A stretch of 64,000 nt of DNA from Bradymonas sediminis (GTDB lineage Bacteria > Myxococcota_A > Bradymonadia > Bradymonadales > Bradymonadaceae): the NCBI RefSeq assembly GCF_003258315.1, contig NZ_CP030032.1, forward strand, positions 4,385,501-4,449,500, read 5' to 3'. The notes under the pieces are model-generated. The model did no database searches. It was given only the letters and a program-made list of their open reading frames with translations, and had not been told where the DNA came from. Each line of letters starts with the position of its first letter. Within the stretch, counting starts at the first letter, position 1. Below are positions 20,467-32,014 of the stretch, in pieces. The position numbers and the translations under genes are program-made.

Positions 20467-21963
20467 CTACGGGCTAAGCGGTAATTCCACGGTGAAGGCG
20501 CTCCCCGCGCCCAGGCCGCTGCGCAGGCAAATCGACCCGCCAAGCGCCTCGACCACTCGCTTCACGATCCACAAACCAAGCCCGTAACTATTTGAATCCC
20601 TTAGGCTTTGCGCTTGCTTATCCTGGTCACTCTCGCCCGGCGCGCGCACGCGCACGAAGCGCTCAAATACCCGTCTGTGATTCTCCGGGTCGATCCCGAC
20701 GCCCTGGTCTCGCACCGAAAAGACGGCCATCGAGTCGCAGCGCTCGAACTCCACAGCGATCGCCTTGCCCTCCCCATATTTGATCGCGTTCGAGAGGAGG
20801 TTCGACACAATTTGCTCGACACGAATGCGGTCCCATTGCCCGACCAGCGAGTCCGGGCCGTCGACGCAAATCTCGCTCCCCGAGGCCGCGATCGGCTCCT
20901 TCAACTCGCGCAGCACCGCCTCGACCACCTCGCGCAGGTCGACAGGCCCGCGCACCAGGCTGAAGGTGTCGCCCTCGGCGCGGTTCATCGCCAGGAGCTC
21001 GTCCATCATCGCCATCATGCGATTGATGCCGGCATTGGCGCGGGTGACCGCCCGCTCGATCTGCTCGGGCGACAGCGACATCGCCGCGCCCTGCAGCGAG
21101 CGGCGTAGCACCTCGAGGCTGAGCTTGACGGTGGTCGCGGGGCTGCGCAGGTCGTGCGAGATGATGGACAACGCCTCCTCGCGCGCGTTCATCATGCGGC
21201 GAAACTCCTCGTACATGCGCCGCTGATGATACTCCGCCCGCGCGCATGCCAGGCGCTGGGAGACCAGGTTAGCGAGCGTTTGCACAAAGATCGCGTCGGT
21301 CTCACAGAAGCGCCCAGGCGATTCGGACTGGGCCACCAGCACCCCGTAGGGCTCCTTGCCGCCCTGCACGCGCATATTGATCGCGCTGCGCACCGTGTCC
21401 TGCTCCGGCCAACTCTCGCGCTCAAATCGCTCCTCTTTGGCATAGTCGTCGACACGCACCACATGATTGCTGCGTAAGGCCCAGCCGGCCGCGGTCTCGG
21501 CGCGCGACGCGTGCTGCGCGTGCACCGGACATGGCGCGCCGGACTTTGGCTCGTAGGTGTCGATGGCGCGCCCGGCATAGGCGCTGACGCGGAACGCCAC
21601 GGCCTCAGCCACCAGCTCGAGCATATAGGCCGAGTCCGCGCCGAGCCCGTCGCACAGGGCCTGAACGGCCGCCCGCATGAAGTCGTGACAATGGTTGGGG
21701 TCATATTTGGACTCCGCCAAGAAGACCGCGAAGCGGCTGACCCGCTCGACCAGCGCGTGCTGGCGCACTCGGCGGTAATAGTCCTTGCGCAGCTGTGACA
21801 CCGTGAGCTCGTCGGCCTTTGGGCTAACCCACATTCGCGGCGAGTCCCCGTCCTCCTCGCCCTCGTTGCGCGCGCGACTCGGCCCCTGCGGCACCTCAAG
21901 CGGCGCGTAGGTCAGCGAGGCGCGCCGAGGATCCGGTCCATGTGGAAAGAAGGGAACGGGCAT
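20467..21963 (-). CDS. GAF-like sensor histidine kinase, soluble
   Basis: 498 residues from the ATG at 21963, chosen because AGGA lies about eight bases upstream; an in-frame start at 22077 would add 38 weakly supported residues. Positions about 70-240 are GAF-like (CDGLGADSAYMLELV ... GVLVAQSESPGRF) and would sense a small molecule or redox state. The HisKA box SIISHDLRSPATTVKL holds the phospho-His near residue 270. The ATPase N box (SNLLSNAIKYGEG), G1 (VRDQGVGIDP) and G2 (SYGLGLWIVKRVV) are intact. No membrane segment is seen, so it acts in the cytoplasm. No response regulator is next to it; the receiver protein at 9439 is a conceivable but unsupported partner. Confidence 0.9.
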   Translation of the reverse strand: MPVPFFPHGPDPRRASLTYAPLEVPQGPSRARNEGEEDGDSPRMWVSPKADELTVSQLRKDYYRRVRQHALVERVSRFAVFLAESKYDPNHCHDFMRAAVQALCDGLGADSAYMLELVAEAVAFRVSAYAGRAIDTYEPKSGAPCPVHAQHASRAETAAGWALRSNHVVRVDDYAKEERFERESWPEQDTVRSAINMRVQGGKEPYGVLVAQSESPGRFCETDAIFVQTLANLVSQRLACARAEYHQRRMYEEFRRMMNAREEALSIISHDLRSPATTVKLSLEVLRRSLQGAAMSLSPEQIERAVTRANAGINRMMAMMDELLAMNRAEGDTFSLVRGPVDLREVVEAVLRELKEPIAASGSEICVDGPDSLVGQWDRIRVEQIVSNLLSNAIKYGEGKAIAVEFERCDSMAVFSVRDQGVGIDPENHRRVFERFVRVRAPGESDQDKQAQSLRDSNSYGLGLWIVKRVVEALGGSICLRSGLGAGSAFTVELPLSP

Positions 21964-22138
21964 GATGAGTCCTGGGTAGGAAGCAGCCGAACGATGCCCC
22001 ACCGAGTGAACCGGCGAGGCATCATTGCAGCAAAAGTCACAGGCCAAATCTAAGGATGATTTGGCCGATAACAACATTTCCCCGCCCAGGATATTTTGCC
22101 ATTGGGCGCTAAATCAGCGGCCCGCGCACTGGGTAAAC

Positions 22139-23137
22139 TTAGCCCAGATGCGGCTGCGCCAACTCCCGCGCGCGGCGCACAGCGGCGGTATTAGGCGCGC
22201 GCTCCAGGTAGGACTCGGCCTCCTCAAAGCGCTCCATCGCGACGGCGCTGACCGCCAGGATCTCCCAGACCCGCGCGAGCATCTTATCGGGCATGGCGCC
22301 GGTCGAGCGCAGCTGATGGCACACGCGGTACGCCTCGCGGAAGTCCTCGTCGGCCAGGGCACGCTCGGCGTCCCCCAGGAGTTCGTCCTGGAAGGCGGAG
22401 GCCGGCGACTGGGCCGCCCGCGCGCCCGAGGCGCGTCCGGCGAGGTCCTGGCCGCTATTTAGCAATTGGAAATTATACATCAGGATATAGACGATCAGGA
22501 TCGCCAGGAAGATGCCGGCCTTCATAAACGCGAAGATGCCCAGCGGGATCAGCAGGAAGATGCTCACGCGCAGCGCCAGCGCGCGCGCCTTGTCCTCGGG
22601 CATCAGTCGGCGCAGGAACAGGTGAAAGAGCTGTCCGCCGTCGAGCGGCCAGATCGGTAGCAGCAGATTCAGGAGCGCCCAGAAGACGCTAAAGAATATC
22701 AGCGCGTAGACAAAACTGCTCAATAGGGGGGTCGCCGTTCCGAGATTAAGCCCGGCCAACAAGAAGGTGTTCAACAAAAACACGCCCCCCGCGAATACGA
22801 GCTGGGCGGCCGGCCCCGCGAACACGACCAACGCGTCATCTTTGTCGCTCGACGCGATGTCATGGGAGCACAGGCCGCCAAAACCATGCAATAGGATCGA
22901 CGGGCGCAGCCGGTAGAATTTGGCCACGAACCCATGCCCGAACTCGTGGACGATCAACGAAACGGTGATCGCCAGCACGGTCATCAGCCCGCCGAAGAAC
23001 GCGTTCGCCGCGTTCCCCGAGCCCGACCCGAGCATCGGGCTGAACATATAGAAGGCCATCAGCAGGAGATACCAGGGGCTGACGGCGACGTCGATCCCCC
23101 GGAATGTGAAGAAGTGAAAGCCGCTTCGCTCGAACAT
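22139..23137 (-). CDS. M50-family site-2-type membrane metalloprotease with TPR-like tail
   Basis: 332 residues. The zinc-binding HEFGH lies in the second membrane helix (SLIVHEFGHGFVA, near residue 66) and the third ligand in LLPIWPLDGGQLF (near 168), the standard pair of M50/S2P proteases that cut membrane proteins within the bilayer. About five membrane helices are predicted. The last 100 residues are soluble helical repeats (ERALADEDFREAYRVCHQL, ERFEEAESYLERA), probably for protein binding. It is 13 bases after folB and so likely in one transcript with secA and folB. Its substrate cannot be inferred. Confidence 0.9.
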   Translation of the reverse strand: MFERSGFHFFTFRGIDVAVSPWYLLLMAFYMFSPMLGSGSGNAANAFFGGLMTVLAITVSLIVHEFGHGFVAKFYRLRPSILLHGFGGLCSHDIASSDKDDALVVFAGPAAQLVFAGGVFLLNTFLLAGLNLGTATPLLSSFVYALIFFSVFWALLNLLLPIWPLDGGQLFHLFLRRLMPEDKARALALRVSIFLLIPLGIFAFMKAGIFLAILIVYILMYNFQLLNSGQDLAGRASGARAAQSPASAFQDELLGDAERALADEDFREAYRVCHQLRSTGAMPDKMLARVWEILAVSAVAMERFEEAESYLERAPNTAAVRRARELAQPHLG

Positions 23138-23150
23138 TTTAGAAGCCGGT

Positions 23151-23519
23151 TTAAATGGTAGGGCGCTTACGCTGCATCTGAATGCCTACGCATTCAGGGT
23201 CGCCGGGGACTTCGGTGGCGAATTTGCGAATCGTGAGGTCCGCGGAGAGAACCGCGGAATGTTGGTCAAAGACGCGGGTCAGGATCTCGTCGCCCATGCG
23301 CTCGACGAGCTTGTAGCTCTCGCCGGTGCCCACGGCGACGATGATCTCGGCGAGGCTGCGGTAGTCGAGGGTATGCTCGAGCTTGTCGTCGCGCACAGCC
23401 AGCAGCTCGCCGAGATGGACCTTTAGATCAACCTGGAAGCGGCGCCCCTCGCGGCGCTCCACTTCGTAGAAGCCATGAGAGCCGATGAATTCAAGTTTCT
23501 CAACGAAAATAAACATCAT
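23151..23519 (-). CDS. folB: Dihydroneopterin aldolase
   Basis: 122 residues, the normal length of FolB, which converts 7,8-dihydroneopterin to 6-hydroxymethyl-dihydropterin in folate synthesis. The N-terminal VEKLEFIGSHGFYEVERREG, the LDYRSLAEII segment, and LVERMGDEIL with the conserved Glu near residue 72 match the family. It starts 16 bases after secA and stops 13 bases before the M50 protease, so the three genes are probably one operon; no other folate gene is in the window. Start choice between two adjacent Met codons is open. Confidence 0.92.
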   Translation of the reverse strand: MMFIFVEKLEFIGSHGFYEVERREGRRFQVDLKVHLGELLAVRDDKLEHTLDYRSLAEIIVAVGTGESYKLVERMGDEILTRVFDQHSAVLSADLTIRKFATEVPGDPECVGIQMQRKRPTI

Positions 23520-23535
23520 AGACTCCGGGCGCTCA

Positions 23536-26349
<2,814 letters not shown>

Positions 26350-26599
26350 GGGGTGACAACCTATGTTGCGACGTCTGAACAACCTATCCTATTGGCCGGT
26401 GATTCATAGAGCGCACCTCTTATGTGTGCAAGTCTCCGACCGCCAATTGGCGCTGAAATAGCCTAATTGAGCTCGATATTTCTAAAATTTCACTCTTTTG
26501 CCCAACGATCCCTGTCTTTGGCCACCGCGTTAACGCAGACAACCCGCAGAGAATTCCACAAAAATTACACGCGCGGGCATTAAGCCTGAACACTGAATA
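26350..26599. other. Non-coding region upstream of secA
   Basis: About 250 bases without a credible gene. They must contain the secA promoter on the minus strand, but I see no convincing -35/-10 pair. A short palindrome GCGTTAACGC lies at 26528-26537, and a weak DnaA-box-like AATTCCACA at 26552-26560. It merges into the candidate origin described next. Confidence 0.5.
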
Positions 26600-26960
26600 T
26601 TGGGTCAAATATTTTTTGATATTTTTTTAATACTGCGGAGAACCACACCTTTTCCACAGCTTCCCCACCGAAAGCCACAACTTAACCCACAGGTTTTCCA
26701 CAGGCACGGCCACTCGCGATCTCTGGCGCGCCCAGAAGATCGCCGAAGATCTGAGCAACGAACGCGAACACACCCTAAAACCCCCGCAATTACGGACACT
26801 TAGAGCGCCAAAAAACGAAGATCGTTATTTTCGACGCGTCGCGTGAGCGCGAGCACGCGGGTGTGGGAAACCTCAACCGCCCTGTGGAAAACCTCTGGAA
26901 AACCCTGAGGAAAACTCGTTTTCCACCTGAAAACACCCCTATTTAGGGGGTTTTGGCGAA
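26600..26960. other. Candidate chromosomal replication origin / DnaA-box cluster
   Basis: An AT-only-like tract (runs of T between about 26605 and 26632) could be the unwinding element. It is followed by exact TTTTCCACA boxes at 26650-26658 and 26694-26702 on the plus strand and 26883-26891 on the minus strand. Near matches are at 26682-26691 (TTAACCCACA), 26862-26870 (TGTGGGAAA) and 26919-26927 (TTTTCCACC). A small hairpin CCCCTA-TT-TAGGGG is at 26936-26949. secA and comEC diverge from the region, as is usual around origins. No dnaA, dnaN, gidA or parAB is visible, so a DnaA-titration or regulatory site is the alternative. Confidence 0.55.
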
Positions 26961-27127
26961 GTTTCTAACACCCCCTCTGCCCGCGAAATCACGCGCGCTT
27001 CGAGCTGTCTTGGGGAAAATCGCGCAACGTTTCGACCCGTTTTGCCGAAAACGAAAGAGCAGGCTTATAGGAACGCCGTTGCCGAGTTGTCAACGGATGC
27101 ACGAAAAACCGGTGTGAAGGGAGGCGA

Positions 27128-29518
27128 ATGTACCGCTTATTGCGCCAGAAATTATTGCTCAGCGCCCTGGTCACGGTGGCGCTCGGCAGCGTTTTTAACG
27201 CGCTCTGGCCGGCCGAATCAGGTCTTGAGAAAATCTCTGCGACAACCGGCGATCGCGCCTCCTTCTTGGGATCGCCCCTGATTCCCGACGATCTCCGGGT
27301 CAAAGGGGTGCTGCGGGCGCGCGTGACGCAGACGCCGCGCCGCACGCCAAATGGTTGGGCGGTCGGCGTCGAGTTGCTGGAGCTCGACGGGCGGGCGCCG
27401 CGCGCCGCGACGCTCCAGCTAAACCTCTTTGTGCCCAACGACGCCAGCGAGCACCATAGCGCGAAGGCCCTGCGCGCGCCGGTGCTTCCCGGCGATCGCA
27501 TCGAGGTCTTCGCCCGCCTGGAGCGCTACCCCAAGCGCGCGTTCCCTCGCTTGCGCGCCGCGCGCGAGCGCATGGCCGCCAAGGGGACCGACGCCCGCGC
27601 CCTGGCCCTGGAGCCGATCATCGTGGAGGCGCTCGATCGCGCTGCGCTCAAGCGCAGCCCACTGCGCGCATTTCGCCGCGCGCTGGGCCTCTCGAGGAGC
27701 CACTTCGAGGGCCATCTTCTGCGCGGGCTCAGCGGGCAAAACGCGGCGCTCGCCCTGGCGCTGACCACCGCGAACCGCAGCTTCTTAGAGGCCGAGACGG
27801 TCGCACCATTCCAACAGACCGGCACCAGCCATCTTCTGGCGATTTCGGGGCTTCACCTGGGCGTGCTCGCCGCGATTGTCTGGTGGGTGACGGGTGTGGG
27901 GGTCGGCAGGTTCCCGGGGTTGCTGCGCCGCTTCGGGCGCCGGCGGGTGTGCGGAATGGCGGTCATCGCGCTGCTGGGAAGCTATGTGCTGCTGATCGGC
28001 GCGCCCATCTCGGCCATCCGGGCCTGGACCGTGCTCACCGTCGGCGTGGGCGCGCTGCTGATGCTGCGCCCGCTGTGCCCATTTCATGCCCTGGCGATCG
28101 CGGCGATCGGGCTGACCGTCTGGCAACCGGCGGTGGTCGTGGATCTGGGGTTTCAGCTCAGCTTCGCGGCGACGTTGGGGATCCTACTATTCTTGCGCTT
28201 TCGCCCGCCGATCCTCGCCGCACCCATCGATCTATTGGGCGGCCCGGAGGCGACCTGGCACCGGCGAGCGCGGGCCGCCGGGCTCTTCGTCGGGGTGTCC
28301 ACCAGCGCGACCATCGCCACGATCCCGACGCTCGCCGCGCAATTCGGCGAGGTGGCGCTATGCGGGTTCTGGGTCAATTTGGTGGTGACGCCTTTTGTGA
28401 GCGCGGTCGTCTTTCCGATCCTGGTGGGCGGCGCGTTTTTGTCGATGATATTGCCCGGCCCGGGGTTCTGGGTCATCGCGCGCAGCACCGACATCCTATT
28501 GGCGATGCGCCCTGTGATGGACGCGGCGGCGCGGCTGCCGGGCTCACAATGGATAACCGGCAGCGCGCCATGGTGGGCGGTCATCGCGCTGGTAGTCGCG
28601 GCGCTTCTGTGGACAAGCAGCCGCTGGAAGCCGCGGGCGATGCTCCTGTCGGTCGCCTTCTTATTGCTAGGGCTCTCGAGCGGGCTCTTGCCGCGCCCGG
28701 CCGAGTCGCGCGGCCAATTGCGGGTGCACTTTATCCCGGTGGGCCAGGGCGACGCGACGCTCATCGAATTCCCGGACGCGACCACGATGCTCATCGACGC
28801 CGGGGGCACCCGAACCGGCAGCGATCCGGGGCGATTTGTGGTGGTCCCCTATTTGAGGCGCCTGGGGATCTGGCGCCTGGATTGGGTGCTGGTCACCCAC
28901 GCCGACCTCGACCATATGGGCGGCATGGCGGCGGTGATCGACCGGATGCGGCCGCGTAATTTTTTGGTGGGAACCCTGGCAGATAACCCGACGCAACACC
29001 GCCAGGGGCTCGACCCTGCGATCCGGCATTTGGTGTCTCAGGCAGAAGCGGGCGGGACAAAAACGCACTATATTTCGGATAGATTGCAAAAAAATATCGG
29101 CGGAGTGCGGGTCGATATCCTGCGGCCACAGCTCGATGAATCGGCGCCCGGAGAGGCGCGAAATGACGTTAGCCTGATCACTCGTCTGCAATATTCGAGG
29201 ACCTCGGTCTTGCTGCCGGGAGATATCGAAGAGGCCGGAGAGGCGTGGGTTTCCGAGCATCTTCCCGGCCCGGTGACATTTCTGAAGGCGGCGCATCACG
29301 GGTCAAAATCATCGAGCACGCCGGTCTTCCTCGACGCGTTCCAACCCGCGTTTAGCATCATCTCGGCGGGGCAATTTAGCCGCTTTGGCCACCCGCACCC
29401 AGAAATAGTCGCTAGATATCGGCGCCGACGCGTACAGGTTCTAGAAACAGCCGTCAGTGGAGTGATTCGGGTCACCATTTCGGACAATGACCGCTTCGAG
29501 ATCCACTCGGTGCGTTGA
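27128..29518 (+). CDS. comEC: DNA internalization competence protein ComEC/Rec2
   Basis: 796 residues. The N-terminal region has an OB-like soluble part. The central ComEC membrane domain includes QTGTSHLLAISGLHLGVLAA near residue 230 and many further helices. The C-terminal metallo-beta-lactamase-like domain (VGQGDATLIEFPD, THADLDHMGG, LLPGDIEEAGE, KAAHHGSKSS) is complete. ComEC forms the inner-membrane channel for transforming DNA, and the C-terminal domain is thought to degrade the non-transported strand. AAGGGAGG five bases upstream supports the ATG. No other competence gene is adjacent. Its position beside a candidate origin is noted separately. Confidence 0.95.
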   Translation: MYRLLRQKLLLSALVTVALGSVFNALWPAESGLEKISATTGDRASFLGSPLIPDDLRVKGVLRARVTQTPRRTPNGWAVGVELLELDGRAPRAATLQLNLFVPNDASEHHSAKALRAPVLPGDRIEVFARLERYPKRAFPRLRAARERMAAKGTDARALALEPIIVEALDRAALKRSPLRAFRRALGLSRSHFEGHLLRGLSGQNAALALALTTANRSFLEAETVAPFQQTGTSHLLAISGLHLGVLAAIVWWVTGVGVGRFPGLLRRFGRRRVCGMAVIALLGSYVLLIGAPISAIRAWTVLTVGVGALLMLRPLCPFHALAIAAIGLTVWQPAVVVDLGFQLSFAATLGILLFLRFRPPILAAPIDLLGGPEATWHRRARAAGLFVGVSTSATIATIPTLAAQFGEVALCGFWVNLVVTPFVSAVVFPILVGGAFLSMILPGPGFWVIARSTDILLAMRPVMDAAARLPGSQWITGSAPWWAVIALVVAALLWTSSRWKPRAMLLSVAFLLLGLSSGLLPRPAESRGQLRVHFIPVGQGDATLIEFPDATTMLIDAGGTRTGSDPGRFVVVPYLRRLGIWRLDWVLVTHADLDHMGGMAAVIDRMRPRNFLVGTLADNPTQHRQGLDPAIRHLVSQAEAGGTKTHYISDRLQKNIGGVRVDILRPQLDESAPGEARNDVSLITRLQYSRTSVLLPGDIEEAGEAWVSEHLPGPVTFLKAAHHGSKSSSTPVFLDAFQPAFSIISAGQFSRFGHPHPEIVARYRRRRVQVLETAVSGVIRVTISDNDRFEIHSVR

Positions 29519-29762
29519 TGCTCAAATGAGGACGCACAGCAAAAGTAGTTTGACCGGCGGCGATTGCTGGTTAGGCATTTAGTCTGTCTCAAGTGTCGAC
29601 TTGTCTCACCCGAACCGAGCATTTTCTCAAGTCTCGGGGTTGGACCAACCGTTTGTATCAATCAATGGGGGGCCGAAGGCCGCAGGAGCATGGGGCGCAC
29701 CGATATGTGGTGCATTTGTCCTAAAATTCGCACCGATTTGTCATCCGATGGAGAAGGATATT

Positions 29763-30794
29763 ATGGCTGATCTTCGTAACCAGGATTTTCTAAATACCAC
29801 CAATGAGGACCCCCTGCTCGGGCTCAGGCTGCCCGACGGTGGGTTGCCCGACGCGCGAGAAACCGCCGCGTCTCAGAAGTCCGACCATATCATCGCGCTG
29901 CGTGACGCGAAGCGCAAATGGTCCGCGGTCACGATTTCTCCGGACACCGACCCGCTGTCGGCCTACCTCAACCGGCTCAACCACCTGGCGCCCTTGCCGG
30001 CGGCGGCCCAGAAAGAACTCGCGCTGAGTTATCTAGAGCACGGCGATGAGGCCGCCGCGCGGCTGCTGATCCTGACGAACCTGCGGCTGGTGGTGAAATT
30101 GGCCAAAGAATATCAGCGCCGAAAAACCGACCTGCTCGAGCTGATCCAACAGGGCAACCTGGGGCTCTCCGAGGCGCTGACCCGCTACGACCCGCGGCGC
30201 GGGGTCAAATTCACCAGCTACGCCCAATATTGGATTCGGGCGATGATCCTCAATTACCTGATGAATCACACCCACCCGGTGCGCATCGGCGGCTCGCGCG
30301 CCGGGCGAAAACTCTTCTACAACCTCAAAAAAGCCCGGCGCACCCTGATGCACAACGGGCACCAGCCAACCGCCGAGCGGGTGGCGCAATTTCTCGACGT
30401 AAAGGTCGACGAGGTCGTGCGCATCGCCGCGCAGCTCGACGCCCCGCCGGTCTACCTGGACGCCCAGGCGCCCGGCCACGAGGAGACCACGCTGGGGGAA
30501 TTGATGGAGTCCGAGACCATCGACCCGGAGACCGCCGCCGCCGAATACGACCTGGCCAGCCAGATTCGAGACGTCATCGACGCCTTCGCCCTGCAGGTGC
30601 CCGACGCCCGGCGCGTGGCGATCTGGGAAGAGCGCATGATCGCCGAAGAGCCCAAAACCCTGGCCGAGCTCGGCGAGCAATGGGGCGTGTCCAAAGAGCG
30701 CATCCGCCAGATCGAAGTTGGCATGCGCGAGGACTTTCGTGCATTTCTTCTGGAACGACTCGGTGAAGATATCCAACTGGACTGGCTAAATTAA
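29763..30794 (+). CDS. RpoH-like sigma-70 family factor, first of a tandem pair
   Basis: 343 residues from the ATG at 29763, preferred over an upstream in-frame start at 29601 because GGAGAAGGA lies just before it. Region 2 spans LRLVVKLAKEYQRRK to YAQYWIRAMILNYLM. The sequence AGRKLFYNLKKAR matches the RpoH box, so this is an RpoH/heat-shock-type factor rather than RpoD. Region 4 ends with KTLAELGEQWGVSKERIRQI, the -35-binding helix-turn-helix. It would direct core RNA polymerase to a stress regulon (inference). The 244 bases before it hold no gene or clear promoter. Confidence 0.9.
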   Translation: MADLRNQDFLNTTNEDPLLGLRLPDGGLPDARETAASQKSDHIIALRDAKRKWSAVTISPDTDPLSAYLNRLNHLAPLPAAAQKELALSYLEHGDEAAARLLILTNLRLVVKLAKEYQRRKTDLLELIQQGNLGLSEALTRYDPRRGVKFTSYAQYWIRAMILNYLMNHTHPVRIGGSRAGRKLFYNLKKARRTLMHNGHQPTAERVAQFLDVKVDEVVRIAAQLDAPPVYLDAQAPGHEETTLGELMESETIDPETAAAEYDLASQIRDVIDAFALQVPDARRVAIWEERMIAEEPKTLAELGEQWGVSKERIRQIEVGMREDFRAFLLERLGEDIQLDWLN

Positions 30795-31003
30795 CCCTGC
30801 CAAGCCGATCAACCCAAACTCCTAAACGAGGCTATCTATCAAAACCGGAATACCTCAAGCACTTCAAACGCTGTCTATTCATTGGAAATGCCGCGGTCGC
30901 TGAATCGAAGTGAAGAAGTATGGATTCCAGGCGCTTTTTATCCATTACTTACCCAAACATACGTTTCGATTTCTTCTCCAGTTGAACTCAGGCAGAGGAT
31001 TCT

Positions 31004-32002
31004 ATGACCCGCGCTACCCGCTCTACCAAGCAATCTACCGAGTATTTTCAAGCCCTCCCCGACGATTCCAGTGACGACATTAGTGGCTATAAGACAGCAC
31101 TTTTCGAGGCAAAAAAACTATGGTCTGGCGTCAATATATCGGCCGACTCGGACCCGCTTTCGGCCTACCTATCTCGACTAAACCATCTCGAACCGCTCCC
31201 CTGGACCGCCCAACAACAGCTCGCCAAACGCTATAAAGAACACGGCGACCGCGACGCCGCGCGCCTCCTGGTGCTGACCAATCTGCGGCTGGTGGTCAAA
31301 CTCGCCAAAGAATATCAGCGCCGCAAAACCGACCTGCTCGAACTCATCCAGCAGGGCAACCTCGGGCTCTCCGAGGCGCTCACCCGCTACGATCCCTACC
31401 GCGGCGTGAAATTCACAAGTTACGCCCAATATTGGATCCGCGCGCTGATCCTAAATTACCTGATGAATCACACCCACACGGTGCGCATCGGCGGGTCACG
31501 CGCGGGGCGAAAGCTCTTCTATAACCTCAAAAAAGCGCGCCGCGCCTTGATGCAAAACGGCCAAAAGCCCACGGCCGCGCTCGTGGCAGAATATCTCGAC
31601 GTCAGCGAAGACGAGGTCATCCTGGTCGCCGCGCAGATCGACGCGCCGCCGGTCTATCTAGACGCCCAGGCGCCCGGCCACGAGGAGACCACGCTGGGCG
31701 AAATGATGCCCTCCGACACCATTGACCCGGAGACCGCCGCCGCCGATTACGACCTGGCCTGCCAAATCCGCGACTGCATCGACGCCTTCGGCACCGAGAT
31801 CGGCGACACCCGACGCGTGGCGATTTGGAGCGAGCGCATGATCGCCGATAACCCCAAGACCCTGGCCGAATTGGGGGCGGTCTGGGATGTCTCAAAGGAG
31901 CGAATTCGCCAGCTTGAGGTTGGGATGCGCGAGGACTTCCGCACCTTCCTGCTCGACCGTCTGGGCGATGAGATCCGTCTGGAGTGGTTGCACTCGACCT
32001 AG
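31004..32002 (+). CDS. RpoH-like sigma-70 family factor, second of a tandem pair
   Basis: 332 residues. From about residue 45 onward it is a close paralogue of the factor at 29763: the region-2 core is nearly identical, the RpoH box AGRKLFYNLKKAR is the same, and region 4 reads KTLAELGAVWDVSKERIRQL. The N-terminal 40 residues differ (Thr/Ser-rich). Changes in region 4 (GEQWGV to GAVWDV, IEVG to LEVG) may alter promoter choice, or not. GAGG precedes the ATG. The 209-base gap between the two genes could hold a separate promoter, but none is clear. It is convergent with the glycosyltransferase, 12 bases apart. Confidence 0.9.
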   Translation: MTRATRSTKQSTEYFQALPDDSSDDISGYKTALFEAKKLWSGVNISADSDPLSAYLSRLNHLEPLPWTAQQQLAKRYKEHGDRDAARLLVLTNLRLVVKLAKEYQRRKTDLLELIQQGNLGLSEALTRYDPYRGVKFTSYAQYWIRALILNYLMNHTHTVRIGGSRAGRKLFYNLKKARRALMQNGQKPTAALVAEYLDVSEDEVILVAAQIDAPPVYLDAQAPGHEETTLGEMMPSDTIDPETAAADYDLACQIRDCIDAFGTEIGDTRRVAIWSERMIADNPKTLAELGAVWDVSKERIRQLEVGMREDFRTFLLDRLGDEIRLEWLHST

Positions 32003-32014
32003 GCACGGGCGCGC

